A DNA stretch of 64,000 bases. Origin: Magnolia sinica. Taxonomy: Eukaryota > Streptophyta > Magnoliopsida > Magnoliales > Magnoliaceae. Every line of letters starts with the position of its first letter. Position 1 is the first letter of the stretch. Where the stretch lies: NCBI RefSeq assembly GCF_029962835.1, contig NC_080577.1, positions 28,936,501 to 29,000,500 on the forward strand. Direction: 5' to 3'. The translations under genes were made by a program, and so were the position numbers. The notes beneath the pieces are model-generated. The model did not search any database. It worked only from the letters and a program-made list of their open reading frames with translations, and was not told the origin of the DNA. This document shows positions 1-10,331 of this stretch, one piece after another.

Positions 1-89
1 TTTTAATTTTAATTTTTCACTTTGCTGTGAAGAAAAAGCAAAGGACATTAAAATAATTTTTACTCTTAAAAAGCACCAGCAGGGAGTAC

Positions 90-180
90 GGCGCCAACAT
101 CAATAGCTCCTAGTGCAAAAATCAACCCGATCTACTATTTAGATGGGCGACAACGGTAGTTTGAATTAGATAATCCATCG
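90..180. repeat. Dispersed repeat, copy 1 (second copy 7511-7610)
   Basis: About 90 bp matches 7511-7610 in the same orientation, including the shared stretch GTGCAAAAATCAACCCGATC and the following GCGACAACG and TAGTTTGAATTAGAT blocks. Both copies lie just upstream of a solo LTR of the same family, although the two LTRs point in opposite directions. I do not recognise the family. Bases 1-89 show nothing definable. Confidence 0.6.
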
Positions 181-253
181 TTTCCTTCTATGTAACCAAT
201 CCGATGAGTGGATCCTGTTGATTTTTTTCAACAGGTGATCTTCAAGGTGAGTG

Positions 254-1432
254 TGTTGCAAAAAATATTGATTTTTAATAAAATATATTTTAATAATAAA
301 ATAATATATAATATATAAAAAGTTATTTAGAAAAACACCGTTTTGTGGGTTTTTGGGAATAGTCCCACATTGGAAAAAGAGGAGAAGAAAAAATGGTTTA
401 TATGAGAATGGTAGAGTATTATAATATTTACCCATATAGTCCAAAGGAGAATGGACTTGCATGTTCCAGTACGTAACACTGGCGTACTTTGCACTTCGCA
501 TGTCCGCATCATGTCACAAAGGGTCACTCCTTCGCGACCATGAGTGAACCGGAGCGAGACGTGTGCAAGTCGCAGTGCGACTAAGTGGCTAAGACAGGTG
601 ACTGATTGGCAGAGAGACTAGAGGACTGGGAGAGATATCCCTCAGTATATATAGGGGACTGAAAAGAGTTGTTGCAACAGAAACCATAACAGTTGTGCCA
701 TTAGTGTAGAGACCAGCTGTAACTACTGCATGGCTAGCCCAATAGCTAGAAAACGACTAGCTGTTGTCTCACAACAGTCAGCATGCAGCAGATTAATAGT
801 CATGCATAACAGTAAAAAACGGCCATAAAACGGCTAGTTTTCCAACAGCCAGAAATGGCTTAATGGAATTTATGTCTCTGGACCATAACCCCTAGCCACC
901 ATAGCCTATAAAAGGAGGGTTTGGATGGGTTTCCAAACCATCTCTCAACCCACTCCAGCAGACTCATACGAATTGAGATAGTCATCACTCATCTCTTATA
1001 CTCTAGTGATTCTAGTAAGATAGCAAGGGTTGAACCTTTGCTTGAAGAACAGACCAACGGTGTGGTCTAGAACGGTTCAACTGAACCAGTGGCTGAAGAA
1101 CTGACCAGTGTAACGATCTTCTAAAATCACATATTCTCTTCTCTTTTCTTTTTTGGGATTTTTTCTATATTGTAATTCTGTCAGATAGTGTGTACAAGAG
1201 TTCCATTTGGTGGGCCTTCGTGTTTGCTGAACGCAGACCCACACCAGGCTCGTCGTATCCTAGAAGCGATTTGCCTGTAACCTATCAGCATACTCAATCC
1301 ATTTGAGTAGGGGCAAATAACGCTTTAAGGACAGCGTTTCAGACGTGCTTCAACCTGTCCTTATTCAACCTTATTTTATTTTTCGGTTTCCATTTTATAT
1401 AGAAATTATATTAATCTGTATAATTTTCAACA
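254..1432 (+). mobile_element. Solo LTR, family S, forward copy
   Basis: The segment begins TGTTGCAAAA and ends ATTTTCAACA. It is bounded by a perfect 5-bp target-site duplication GAGTG (249-253 and 1433-1437). A TATA box (TATAAAAGG) sits at 907-915, as expected for an LTR promoter on the + strand. No second LTR or internal region adjoins it, so it is a solo LTR left by LTR-LTR recombination. A diverged copy in reverse orientation lies at 7726-8671. The superfamily cannot be assigned without an internal region, although the GGGAATAGTCCCACATTGG-like start of the body is common in plant Copia-type LTRs. Confidence 0.85.
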
Positions 1433-1437
1433 GAGTG

Positions 1438-1667
1438 CACCTTTTTGGGCCGGTTGGATCTCATCCAACTATGACCCATTGGCGCCTATATGCTATTTGG
1501 TAAAATTCAAATTCTTGAGGAATTTTGTGGTAAAAAATCCTTTTAAAAATAATATATTAATGATATAATAATTTGTAATTTTTTTTTAATTTTTAATTTT
1601 TTTAAAATTTTTAAATCACACATTTAACTATTGTTAGGTGGGCAGATCACAAACATAAAAATGTATT
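1438..1667. other. AT-rich spacer
   Basis: This lies between the solo LTR and the next element. It contains oligo-T/A runs at 1575-1615. I see no gene or repeat I can define. Confidence 0.5.
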
Positions 1668-1672
1668 ATATC

Positions 1673-2207
1673 TGTTGGGGACAAAAGATACAGAGTTCGG
1701 AGACTCGGACTTAATGCCTCGGGTCGCCAAAGGATGTGTCAGATCCGAGGCATGGTTCACTAAACCGAGACAGAAGTTAAGTTGGTTCGGACGACACATC
1801 AGCGATCCGGGCATGCATCGGGCCAATCTTCTTATCGGATCGGCCAACGCAAGATAGAGCCTCATCCCGAATATCTCGGGATAAGATCCCCGACCCCGAA
1901 GCTCACGGGATCGGACGAAGACTGGAGATAGGCACGATCCTTTCTCCGTGATTCCAGGAGAGGATCCTGCACACGATATCAGGAAAAGAATCCTCGTACG
2001 ATTAAAGGCTCCTGCAGCTATAAAAGAGGAACCTCCATCGTCTTGTGAGGTAAGGCTAAGATTCTTTCTCAAAACCCCTCAATACATTTAGACCCAGAAT
2101 CCAGGCCTGACTTTGGCATCGGAGGGTCCCCTCTAGCCATGGTCTCCTTTGTCCTCTTCCTGTGTATACGAAGGTCTAAGAGGACGAACCAGATTTTTGC
2201 ATCAATT
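1673..2207 (+). repeat. 5' LTR of the Tat-like element
   Basis: Direct repeat of 6260-6801. TATAAAAG at 2019-2026 is followed by a likely transcription start region. The last bases (ATCAATT) differ from the CATCAACA end of the 3' LTR. I did not recognise a primer-binding site immediately after it. Confidence 0.88.
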
Positions 2208-2262
2208 GTAACCATTGTAATAACCGTACAAAAAGCCATCTCATATTTCTATATTGAATTCC

Positions 2263-3941
2263 ATGGTGATGACTAAAAGGACCTCAGAAGAAGAGATCGC
2301 GATTACAGGGCCAGCGTCCCCGCAGCCCAGAACCCACCTAACAACCGCCAACGAGGAGCGACCAGAACAAGCAACAATCAGCGGGGACGCAACGATGGGC
2401 GGTTGGACCAGGAGGTTCAAGAAATTCGGTCTGATATGAATATGATGAAGCAGATGCTGGAACGAATGTATCAGCAGCAAATGCAGCCACTCCCGCATCC
2501 TCAAGGGGAGACAGCGCACGTACCGACTGCGGCGGTTGATCCTCAACCTTCCGCGCCGCAGTCTTTCCGGCCGAACCAACCCCAAGGCGAGTCAGAACCA
2601 TCTCCAGCGCAGTCGGCCAATGCTTCCCTGCCCCCGACCGATCTTCGACACGAGATAGAGCGAAGAAGGCGCAACCGCCCTCCCATGGAAGGCACGGCCG
2701 AGAGCAGTGAACCTTGGAAAGCCGATATTCAAAATTTTAAAAGAGAAGTGTGGGAAGAAATGGCGAAAGAGATGGCAGACATGAAGCATGGCCGGAATAT
2801 GTATTCGACCAGATTCGAAGCAAAGGCGTCCCCCTTTGTGGACTTGGTAATGAAGGCTCGGTTGCCCGAGAGGTTTCGATTACCTCAAATCACTCCTTTC
2901 ACCAGCAAGACCGACCCGACGGAGCATATCGAATGCTTCAGAACCTATATGGAGCTCCACGATGCCTCGAATGCAGTAATGTGTCGGGCCTTTTCTCTTA
3001 CACTGACCGATGTAGCTCGACTGTGGTTCAAACAGTTGAAACCAAAGTCCATCAGCTCATTCGTTGAGCTGAGCGACGCCTTCCTCACCAACTTCATCGG
3101 TGGAAAAAAGAAATTGAAGCCCCCTGTACATCTGAACAACATAGTTCAAAAGCAGGGAGAGCTATTGAAAGATTATATCAAGTGTTTCAATTTCGAATCC
3201 CTTCAGGTTCGAAAATATTCAGAAGAAACGACTCTCAATGCGCTCATGCAAGGAGTTAGAGATAAGTCATTCCTGGCATCTCTAGACAAAACTCCGCCCG
3301 ATACTCTGGCAGAATTTATGGCACGGTCGGATAAGTATGCAAACGCCGAAGAAACGCGAATTCTGCGTGAAACTAAAACTTTGGTCAAAGAGTCGGCCAA
3401 AAAGGAAGCCGACTCGGCCGGAGGAAGGAAACGCAAGGATGATCAAGCGCATGATGAGCGAAGGTCAGGCAAACGACCAGATCGAAGATTTTTCACATAT
3501 ATCCCCCTGAACAAGACTCAGGAACAGGTATTGATGGAAATCAAAAGCGAAGGCTTTGTCAACTGGCCCAGTAAGCTCAGGAGTAATCCTAATCGGCGGG
3601 ACAAGGATAAATACTGCAATTGTTACCGTGATCACGGGCATAACACAAGTGATTGCCGTCACCTAAAGGAAGAGATCGAACGACTCATTAAGGACGGCCG
3701 ACTTAAAGAACATGTGGTTAAAGCTGGGGTAGCTGAGGGACGTCCGACCGAGAGTCAGCCTATGGAAGAAATCCGGACAATTATCGGCGGTCCGCAAGGT
3801 GGGGGCGACTCAAACAATGCTCGAAGGAATCATGCGAGAAAACTTAGTCAGCCTAAGTCCGAACTTATGATTATAGATCGGCCCCTAAAGGAGAAGAAAA
3901 GGGAAAGATATTGCATTTCATTCACAAAGGAAGATGCCTGA
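2263..3941 (+). pseudogene. gag: gag polyprotein of the Tat-like element (frameshifted)
   Basis: The structural (capsid/nucleocapsid) protein of the retrotransposon. The first ATG at 2263 opens a frame (VMTKRTSEEE...) that stops at 2439. The main frame is open through 2403-3941 and starts inside a helical, Met/Gln-rich region, so one frameshift near 2400 probably splits the N-terminus. The retrotransposon gag domain covers about residues 130-280 of the main frame (LPERFRLPQITPF, WFKQLKPKSI). A nucleic-acid-binding motif CNCYRDHGHNTSDC, followed by a HLKEEIERLIKDG helix, lies near residues 400-430. This motif is typical of plant Tat-type gag. The frame ends at a TGA (3939-3941), beyond which the same frame continues directly into protease. 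Confidence 0.85.
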
Positions 3942-4586
3942 GGTATCTATCACCCCCATGATGACGCATTGATTGTCACCCTGACTATCGCTAACCGAAA
4001 AGTGTTCCGGATACTCGTCGATATGGGGTCATCTGCAGACGTGCTGTTTACTCAGGCGTTCGACAAAATGGGGATCGGACGATCCATGCTACGCCCAGTT
4101 CGGACCCCGTTGATCGGTTTTTTCGGAGGACAAGTACTGCCCGAAGGGATTGTCTCGTTACCACTCACTGCTAGTAGTGTCCCACATCAGGCGACGATGA
4201 TGGTCGAATTCTTAGTCGTCGATCAACCCTCAGTATACAACGCAATACTCGGCCGACCTTTATTGAGTCTCCTCCAGGCCGTGGTATCCACATACCATCT
4301 TTCACTGAAATTCTCGACTGAGTCGGGAGTAGGAGTTGTCAAAGGAGACCAGCAAGATGTGAGGCGTTGTTACATGATAGCTGTAAAGGGAACCGCCGAC
4401 AAAAGTCCGATCAACATATCAACGATCGAATCATTGGACCCTCGGGGCGAGAGTCATGAACGAGGGCAGCCGGTCGAAGACCTTATCTCAGTCCCGACGG
4501 TACGAATCAGATGGATCCAAGACGGTACGAATTGGCTCATCCTTACAGTCCCCCTTGAAAGAAAAGCTGATAGCCCTGCTCCGTAG
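3942..4586 (+). pseudogene. pro: Aspartic protease region, same frame as gag
   Basis: The retropepsin that would process the polyprotein. It is in the same frame as gag and separated from it only by TGA 3939-3941. The flanking residues read KEDA-stop-GIYHPHDDAL, a stretch that is continuous in related elements. The catalytic motif reads LVDMGSSADVLF near 4014-4050, with Met where Thr, Ser or Asn normally follows the Asp. The second conserved block, YNAILGRPLL, lies near 4235-4265. The RT frame begins in another register from about 4456. Confidence 0.8.
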
Positions 4587-6089
4587 GTACGCCGACGTAT
4601 TTGCCTGGTGTCATGAAGATATGCCCGAGATTGACCCCTCCGTGATGACTCACCGACTCAACATCGATCCGTCATATCGACCGATCCGACAAGCGACGAC
4701 CGCTCGGCCTCGAACGATACGCCATCATTGAAGAAGAAGTCAACAAACTCCTCCGGGCTAATTTCATAGAGGAAATACACTATCCGAATGGGTCACGAAT
4801 GCCGTGCTTGTAAAAAAATCCAACGGAAGTGGCGAGTCCGTATTGACTATACCGACTTAAATAAAGCTTGCCCGAAGGATAGCTTTCCGCTCCCAAGGAT
4901 AGACCAGCTAGTAGATAGTACCGCCGGACATGAGCTCCTCAGCTTCATGGATGCATATTCGGGGTATAATCAAATTGTAATGCATCAAACAGATAAATCA
5001 AAAACTACCTTTGTCACCGACAAAGGCCTTTACTGTTACCGAGTGATACCATTTGGTCTGAAGAATGCCGGCGCAACTTATCAAAGATTAGTTAACAAAA
5101 TCTTTGCTCGGCTTATAGGCCAAACCATGGAAGTATACATTGACGACATGCTCGTCAAAAGTATACACGCGGCAGATCATGTGAATGATTTGGAAGAAAT
5201 GTTTCTCATCCTACGGAAGTTTCGGATGAAGCTGAATCCGAGTAAATGTGCTTTTGGAAAGTTCCTCGATTTCTTGGTTAGTCAGCGAGGAATAGAGGCA
5301 AACCCTGAGAAGATAAAGGCTTTGATTGATATGGAATCCCCTAAAACCATTAAGGACATCCAAAGGTTGACTGGACGAGTCGCAGCACTTAATCGGTTCC
5401 TGTCCAGAGCCACGGACAAATGTCTCCCTTTCTTCAAACAGTTGAAAGGAAGACAAACAATGGGTTGGACGGAAGAATGTGAAGCGGCATTCCAACAATT
5501 AAAATCATATCTCGGTTCTCCACCTCTCTTATTAAAATCCGAATCAGGGGAGTCCCTGCTCCTTTACCTAGTAGCATCCGAGGCAGCGGTTAGCTCGGCT
5601 TTGATACGAGAATCCGAAGGAAAGCAACTGCCGGTTTATTACGTCAGCAAAGCATTATTGCCAGCAGAAACGAGATACCCAAGCTTGGAAAAAGTGGCCT
5701 TGGCTTTAATAACTTCCTCTCGCCGACTCAGGCCGTATTTCCATGCTCATACCATCATCGTGATGACCGATCTTCCGCTTCACCAGGTATTGCAGAAACC
5801 AGAAGCTTCCGGCCGACTCACGAAGTGGGCTATCGAACTGAGTGAGTTTGACATTCAATACAGACCGAAGGCAGCAATCAAAGGGCAAGCCGTAGCTAAT
5901 TTTATTGCCGAGGGAACACCACCAACCGAACTTCCGGTCAACGATATGCCCCTGACCCTACCCTGCCCTATTCCCTGGAAACTGTTTGTCATTCGACGCC
6001 TGCATCGACTCCCCCACTCGACACGTGGTGCACGTCGACTGACGACAATAATGCCCTTGCTACGTGTCCAACCCTTATTGGCGGGGTGA
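4456..6089 (+). pseudogene. pol: Reverse transcriptase - RNase H region, frameshifted and 3'-truncated
   Basis: The first part (4456-4731) carries LIALLRRYADVFAW and the start of the RT domain (HRLNIDPSYRPIRQ). It then shifts frame, and the rest runs open to 6089. RT motifs are DYTDLNKACPKDSFPLPRID, LSFMDAYSGYNQI, FGLKNAGATYQRLVN and the catalytic YIDDMLVKS. RNase H follows (YYVSKALLPAETRYPSLEK, GRLTKWAIELSEFDIQYRP). A short WKLFV-like start of what may be the extra RNase H domain of Tat elements is seen near 5978. The frame then becomes unrelated and stops. Integrase is absent. At least one frameshift lies around 4710-4790, so it cannot encode a working polymerase. Confidence 0.85.
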
Positions 6090-6259
6090 GCGATGTGACG
6101 GCTGTCGGCGCATACGATGTCAGAAACTGAACCGTTTCCCGTCAAAGGCGACGCAGATTGCATTAAATGACTACTTATTGTCTCGGACTAAGTTATGAAC
6201 TGACTCAAAACTCGCTACTCCTAAGTGTCATATGAAACACACGGAGTAAGGGGGCTTAC

Positions 6260-6801
6260 TGTTGGGGACAAAAGATACAGAGTTCGGAGACTCGGACTTA
6301 ATGCCTCGGGTCGCCAAAGGATGTGTCAGATCCGAGGCATGGTTCACTAAATCGAGACAGAAGTTAAGTCGGTTCGGATGACACATCAGCGATCCGAGCA
6401 TGCATCGAGCCGATCTTCTTATCGGATCGGCCAGCGCAAGATAGAGCCTCATCCCGAATATCTCGGGATAAGATCCCCGACCCCGAAGCTCACGGGATCG
6501 GACGAAGACTGGAGATAGGCACGATCCTTTCTCCGTGATTCCAGGAGAGGATCCCGCACACGATATCAGGAAAAGAATCCTCGTACGATTAAAGGCTCCT
6601 GCAGCTATAAAAGAGGAACCTCCATCGTCTTGTGAGGTAAGGCTAAGATTCTTTCTCAAAACCCCTCAATACATTTAGACCCAGAATCCAGGCCTGACTT
6701 TGGCATCGGAGGGTCCCCTGCTCAAGCCAGGGTCTCCTTTGTCCTCTTTCCGTGCAGGTATACGAAGGTCTAAGAGGACGAACCAGATTTTTACATCAAC
6801 A
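6260..6801 (+). repeat. 3' LTR of the Tat-like element
   Basis: Begins TGTTGGGG directly after a purine-rich run and ends CATCAACA. It is followed by the TSD ATATC at 6802-6806. Confidence 0.9.
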
Positions 6802-6882
6802 ATATCCATGCTATCCATATGCTTTATTGGGCTAATACCCTAAAAATGGCAAATCCAGAGTTTAAGTGGACCACAATATAGG

Positions 6883-7085
6883 TGGTGAAATCCCGCAACG
6901 GCAAATCTAGAGCTTTATTGGATCCTTACTCTTGCTCCGGTGGTAGATTCTCAGGAGTTTCAACACCCGGTCAAGGGTTCGAGCATCCATAGGTGGTGAA
7001 ATCCCACTATAGTGTGAGTGTGTGGGGGTGTGTGTGCATGTGTTAAAAAAATTATAAAAAAATTATAAAAATTATAAAAAAAAAA
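6883..7085 (+). mobile_element. tRNA-derived SINE with target-site duplication
   Basis: A polymerase III box A-like stretch GCTCCGGTGGTAGATTC (6934-6950) resembles the GCTCAGTGGTAGAGC of tRNAs. A box B GGTTCGAGC (6976-6984) follows about 35 bp later. The 3' part is GTGTG-rich and ends in an A-rich tail to 7085. A 19-bp duplication starting AAGTGGACCACA flanks it (6864-6882 and 7086-7104, one mismatch). Boxes, A-rich tail and long TSD together fit a SINE. A short motif GGTGGTGAAATCCC occurs both at its left edge and after box B. It is inserted in a fold-back-family element whose body continues to about 7420. Confidence 0.8.
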
Positions 7086-7104
7086 AAGTGGACCACACTA
7101 TAGG

Positions 7105-7420
7105 AAACAATGAGATAATGAACCCACCCTTGAAACCTTCTTAGGGCCCACCATGATATTTATTTGCCATCCAACTTATTTATAAGGTCACTAAATGTGG
7201 ATGAAGGAAAAACAGAAATATCAGCTTCATTCAAAACTTCTACAACACATAAAGAAGTTTTTAATACTGGCATTCAATCCACGGTTTCCTAGTTGTGGTC
7301 CACTTGAGCTTTGAATCTATTTTATTTTTTATTTCTAAAATGACCCAGCAAAACTGATAGACAGAGTGGATATAACAGAAACAAAAGGTTGGCCCCACAT
7401 AGCTTAATGCTGAAGGAATC
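7105..7420. repeat. Part of a dispersed fold-back repeat (family F)
   Basis: It shares blocks with 17684-18171, 41795-42410 and 42495-42935: GCCCACCATGATATTTATTT, CCATCCAACTTATT..AAGGTCAC, GGATGAAGG-AAAAACA, GTGGTCCACTTGAGCTTTG and a final GTTGGCCCCAC. It is the host of the SINE insertion at 6883-7085. No coding capacity. Confidence 0.6.
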
Positions 7421-7510
7421 CTAGGCACTGCAGGCAATCAGTGTCCCTGTCATTAGTGCCCACATGCAATGTGTATACCACATCCAAGTATCCTACCCAC
7501 ACAAAAGCTT

Positions 7511-7610
7511 GGCCCCAACATGAATATCACTTGGTGCAAAAATCAACCCGATCTACTGGTTAGATGAGCGACAACGATAGTTTGAATTAGATCAGTGGCT
7601 ATCCATCGCG
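7511..7610. repeat. Dispersed repeat, copy 2 (first copy 90-180)
   Basis: Matches 90-180 over about 90 bp in the same orientation. It lies about 115 bp before the reverse-orientation solo LTR. Confidence 0.6.
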
Positions 7611-7725
7611 TGACCCGTCTGTTATGCATGGCTTTAAAATTAATTGGATTCCCACGTGTGGGGAATAAATAATCCATTCAACCCACTCTTCTTGGCCCAC
7701 CTTGCAAATCATCCAGTCGAGAGCT

Positions 7726-8671
7726 AGTTAAGAAAATTAAAGAATTTATAATTTCTATAAAATGATTAAACCGAAAAAATCAAGACAAGCTGAAGCATGC
7801 ATGATTAAGATGTACTTAAAATGTTATTTGCCATTTCTCAATCATTGAGAATGTTGATAGGTTCCAAGCAAACAGCTTCTAGGATACGACAAGCTTGGGT
7901 GTGGATTTACATTCAACAAATACGAAGAACCACGAATGGAACTTTGTACACAAATTTCTGGCAGATAAATAAAAAGAAAATACCTCAGGTTCAAAAAGAG
8001 AATTAGAAAATTGTAGACCACTGTATTGGTCAATTTCTTGAGATCTTCTAAATAAGGTTCGTATGAACCTTGTTGACTGCTTAGAGTACACTTGTTTCTC
8101 ATCTCTTTGGTTCGTATGTGAGTATAGTTCGAGTGTTTGTGATGGTTTGTTGAACCATCCATGCACTGTTTATATAGACTAGGGTGGCTGACCATTTTGG
8201 TCCAGGGTCATTAACTAATGTGACCGTTTTCTAGCTGTTGGTGAGAAACTAGCTGTTATTGACAGTTATTTACCATTGTGCATGTAGGATAATCGTTGCC
8301 GCATGCTAGCTGTTTAGACTCACTGGCTAGCCGTTTTATAATTGTTGGGCTAGCCACATGCAGCAGTTTCTGCATGCGCCACTAGCGCCTCTATAGTCAC
8401 ATTGCCTCACATACACATGCCCTCGCACCAAGCCTAAGCCCAGGTATTCTAGTGCTTCGCACTAGAACACATAAGCCCCGATACTCCATGGATCAACCAA
8501 AAAAATATAATAGTACTCCACACCTCACATATAAACTCTATTTTTTCTTATCTCCTTTCTGATATGGGAATATTCCCAAAAACACCAAAATGCGAATTAT
8601 TTTTCAAAAAACACTTATACTTATGTATTTTTATTTATTTAAAATATTTTTAATCAATATTTTTTACAACA
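7726..8671 (-). mobile_element. Solo LTR, family S, reverse copy
   Basis: This is a diverged reverse complement of the solo LTR at 254-1432. Its right edge (AATCAATATTTTTTACAACA, ending 8671) is the complement of that LTR's TGTTGCAAAAAATATTGATT start. Its left part (GACAAGCTGAAGCATGC, TTATTTGCC) is the complement of the other LTR's end region. The inner GGGAATATTCCC block also matches. The flanking 5-mers are GAGCT (7721-7725) and AAGCT (8672-8676), a TSD with one mismatch. Several internal blocks are missing, so it is shorter (946 against 1179 bp) and older. Confidence 0.8.
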
Positions 8672-9847
8672 AAGCTGCAAAGGTACATGATAACAACTAC
8701 ATTGAGAAAATATGTTTAGTAATCAATTTGAATCATCCATTCAGGTGGACACGGCCAGGTTTGATTGTTGTTATATGGCATCAATTTGGTCTGGCAATGT
8801 TAAGCATTTGATCTACTAAAAAAAAAAACTTACGATGAAAGGCCGAAGTTTGGACGGTTGAGACCCTTAACGTTTTTGTATGTTGGGATACAAAAATTTT
8901 CTTTTGACCGTCTATTGTGTTTATACTTGGCCTAATATATATAGCTCAAATTAATGATCGAGAAGCCACCACGTATTTGCACACTTGTACAGAAGTTAGA
9001 GAGAGACATACTCTCATTGAGAAGAGATTGCATGTACCTGTTTACTAAGGACACATATCTTACCAACAAGGCCAGACATCCAGAGATGTATGCACGGCCT
9101 GAACTTAAAAGGTGGTTTTTCTATCTCATGACACATGGCATGCTCAACTCCTAGCATGTGCAAGAAGTTTTGTCAAAGACCTATTGTTACTAGACTCTCG
9201 CAAAACCAGTTAGCCCACAACATGGGCATTCCAAGACTCTAATTCGAAGAGAGATGGATCCAGAGAATATCCGAGAACCTCCAGAAGTCACAAAAAACCT
9301 AGGCAAATAAAAAGAAGTTGTTCGAAGATAGAAAGATCATCGTTCACGGTAACACAACAATTGAAGGACTCCAAAACCAAATAGGTCACATTATTGAAAA
9401 GGCTATTACCTAATCACAAAAGTTATAAAAGCTCATGCACGACCACCATCTCTATAAAAACTATAAAAGCAACATATGAAGAAGAGACCTCACACCAATT
9501 GAACCACACACAAACCTTCCATCTCTACGTTGCCTATCTCTTTTTTCCCTCATAGACGCTTATTGTTATTGGTTTAATTCTAGTTTTTTTCCAACGTTAT
9601 ACTATAGCAAGTTCGGAGTGTTTAGTTTAGTTTAATTTCTTAGGTTAATTTTTGTTATAGTCCACGTATAGCTATGGTTCTTTAATAGTTTAGTTTAAAT
9701 ATCCATGACCACATCATTGGATCCTTTGATTACTAAGTTCTCATTTGGTAAATCTTTGATCGGCTGTCTAATATTTTTCACGACTATCTAATGATTGTCT
9801 AGGTCTAGAGTACCCTCAAAACCACGGTCTTTTTTCCAGCATAAATC
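8672..9847. other. Non-coding, unclassified
   Basis: I see no convincing gene. Two TATAAAAG-like motifs near 9424 and 9463 precede a CACACCAATTGAACCACAC stretch that looks like an LTR or promoter leader, but no matching partner exists in the window. Short ORFs here (for example 8954-9154) lack recognisable domains. Confidence 0.4.
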
Positions 9848-10318
9848 TGTTGGACAAGGCCAGTGGGGCCCACTGGTGGGCAATCACTAGCAAGTGGGTC
9901 CCATGAGGCTAGGCCTCTTCCGTTAGAAGTTAGATTTCAAATTCAATTTTGAATGCGGATTTAGATGAGGAGCTAGAGATAAGACCGGATAATTTCTGAT
10001 CTCATCCAAACTCCCCATCCATTCCTATAAATAGGATGAGGCTCTCTCATGAAAGAATTATTAAGAAATAACGAGAGTAAAAAAGAGAAAAGTGGTGTAT
10101 TGAAATTTATCCGTTTAGCTTGTCCTTGTGACAATCTAAGCTATAGATCGTAATCCGAGGCCATCTATACCGTAGAATCAGAGGGGTGATTAGACCCATC
10201 TGCTCTGGTAGTGCTTAGCGGACTGCTAGATCTTGACCATTCATCTTCGACTTTGTGGAGGTTCCATATTATGTAGACCGTCAGATTTTGAGGGCTTACT
10301 CTTCCGCACAGACTTTCA
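9848..10318 (+). mobile_element. LTR followed by an iMet primer-binding site (5' end of a retrotransposon)
   Basis: The segment begins TGTTGGACAAGG and ends CTTTCA. It carries a TATAAATAGG box at about 10026 and is followed within two bases by TGGTATCAGAGC (10320-10331), the exact complement of the initiator Met tRNA 3' end. That arrangement marks the 5' LTR and primer-binding site of an LTR element, usually Copia in plants. No gag domain and no matching 3' LTR are visible downstream in this window, so the element is truncated or non-autonomous. Confidence 0.8.
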
Positions 10319-10319
10319 G

Positions 10320-10331
10320 TGGTATCAGAGC
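10320..10331 (+). other. Primer-binding site (tRNA-iMet)
   Basis: TGGTATCAGAGC is the standard plant retroelement primer site for initiator methionine tRNA. Confidence 0.85.

Larger units (their letters stand above)
1673..6801 (+). mobile_element. Ty3/gypsy LTR retrotransposon (Tat-like), integrase deleted
   Basis: Two LTRs (1673-2207 and 6260-6801) both begin TGTTGGGGACAAAAG. The element is bounded by a perfect 5-bp duplication ATATC (1668-1672 and 6802-6806), so the termini are intact. Domains in order are gag with a zinc-knuckle-like motif, protease, reverse transcriptase and RNase H. No integrase core can be found: coding ends near 6089 and the 3' LTR begins at 6260. The PPT is probably the purine run at 6242-6255. 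A TATA box lies in the 5' LTR at 2019-2026. By eye the LTRs differ at roughly a dozen positions plus small indels, so the insertion is fairly young. The gag and protease style resembles the plant Tat/Ogre-Retand group; this lineage call is an inference. Confidence 0.9.

Noticed and set aside
1647..2072. 141-aa minus-strand ORF inside the Tat-like LTR, repeated at 6228-6659
   Set aside because: It appears twice only because both LTRs carry it. It is antisense to the element and has no recognisable domain.
6976..6984. A tRNA gene at the box B-like motif
   Set aside because: No acceptor stem or cloverleaf can be formed, and an A-rich tail plus TSD shows a SINE.
9420..9560. A caulimovirus-like promoter in the TATAAAAG-rich stretch
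   Set aside because: No pararetrovirus coding motif or matching partner is visible nearby.
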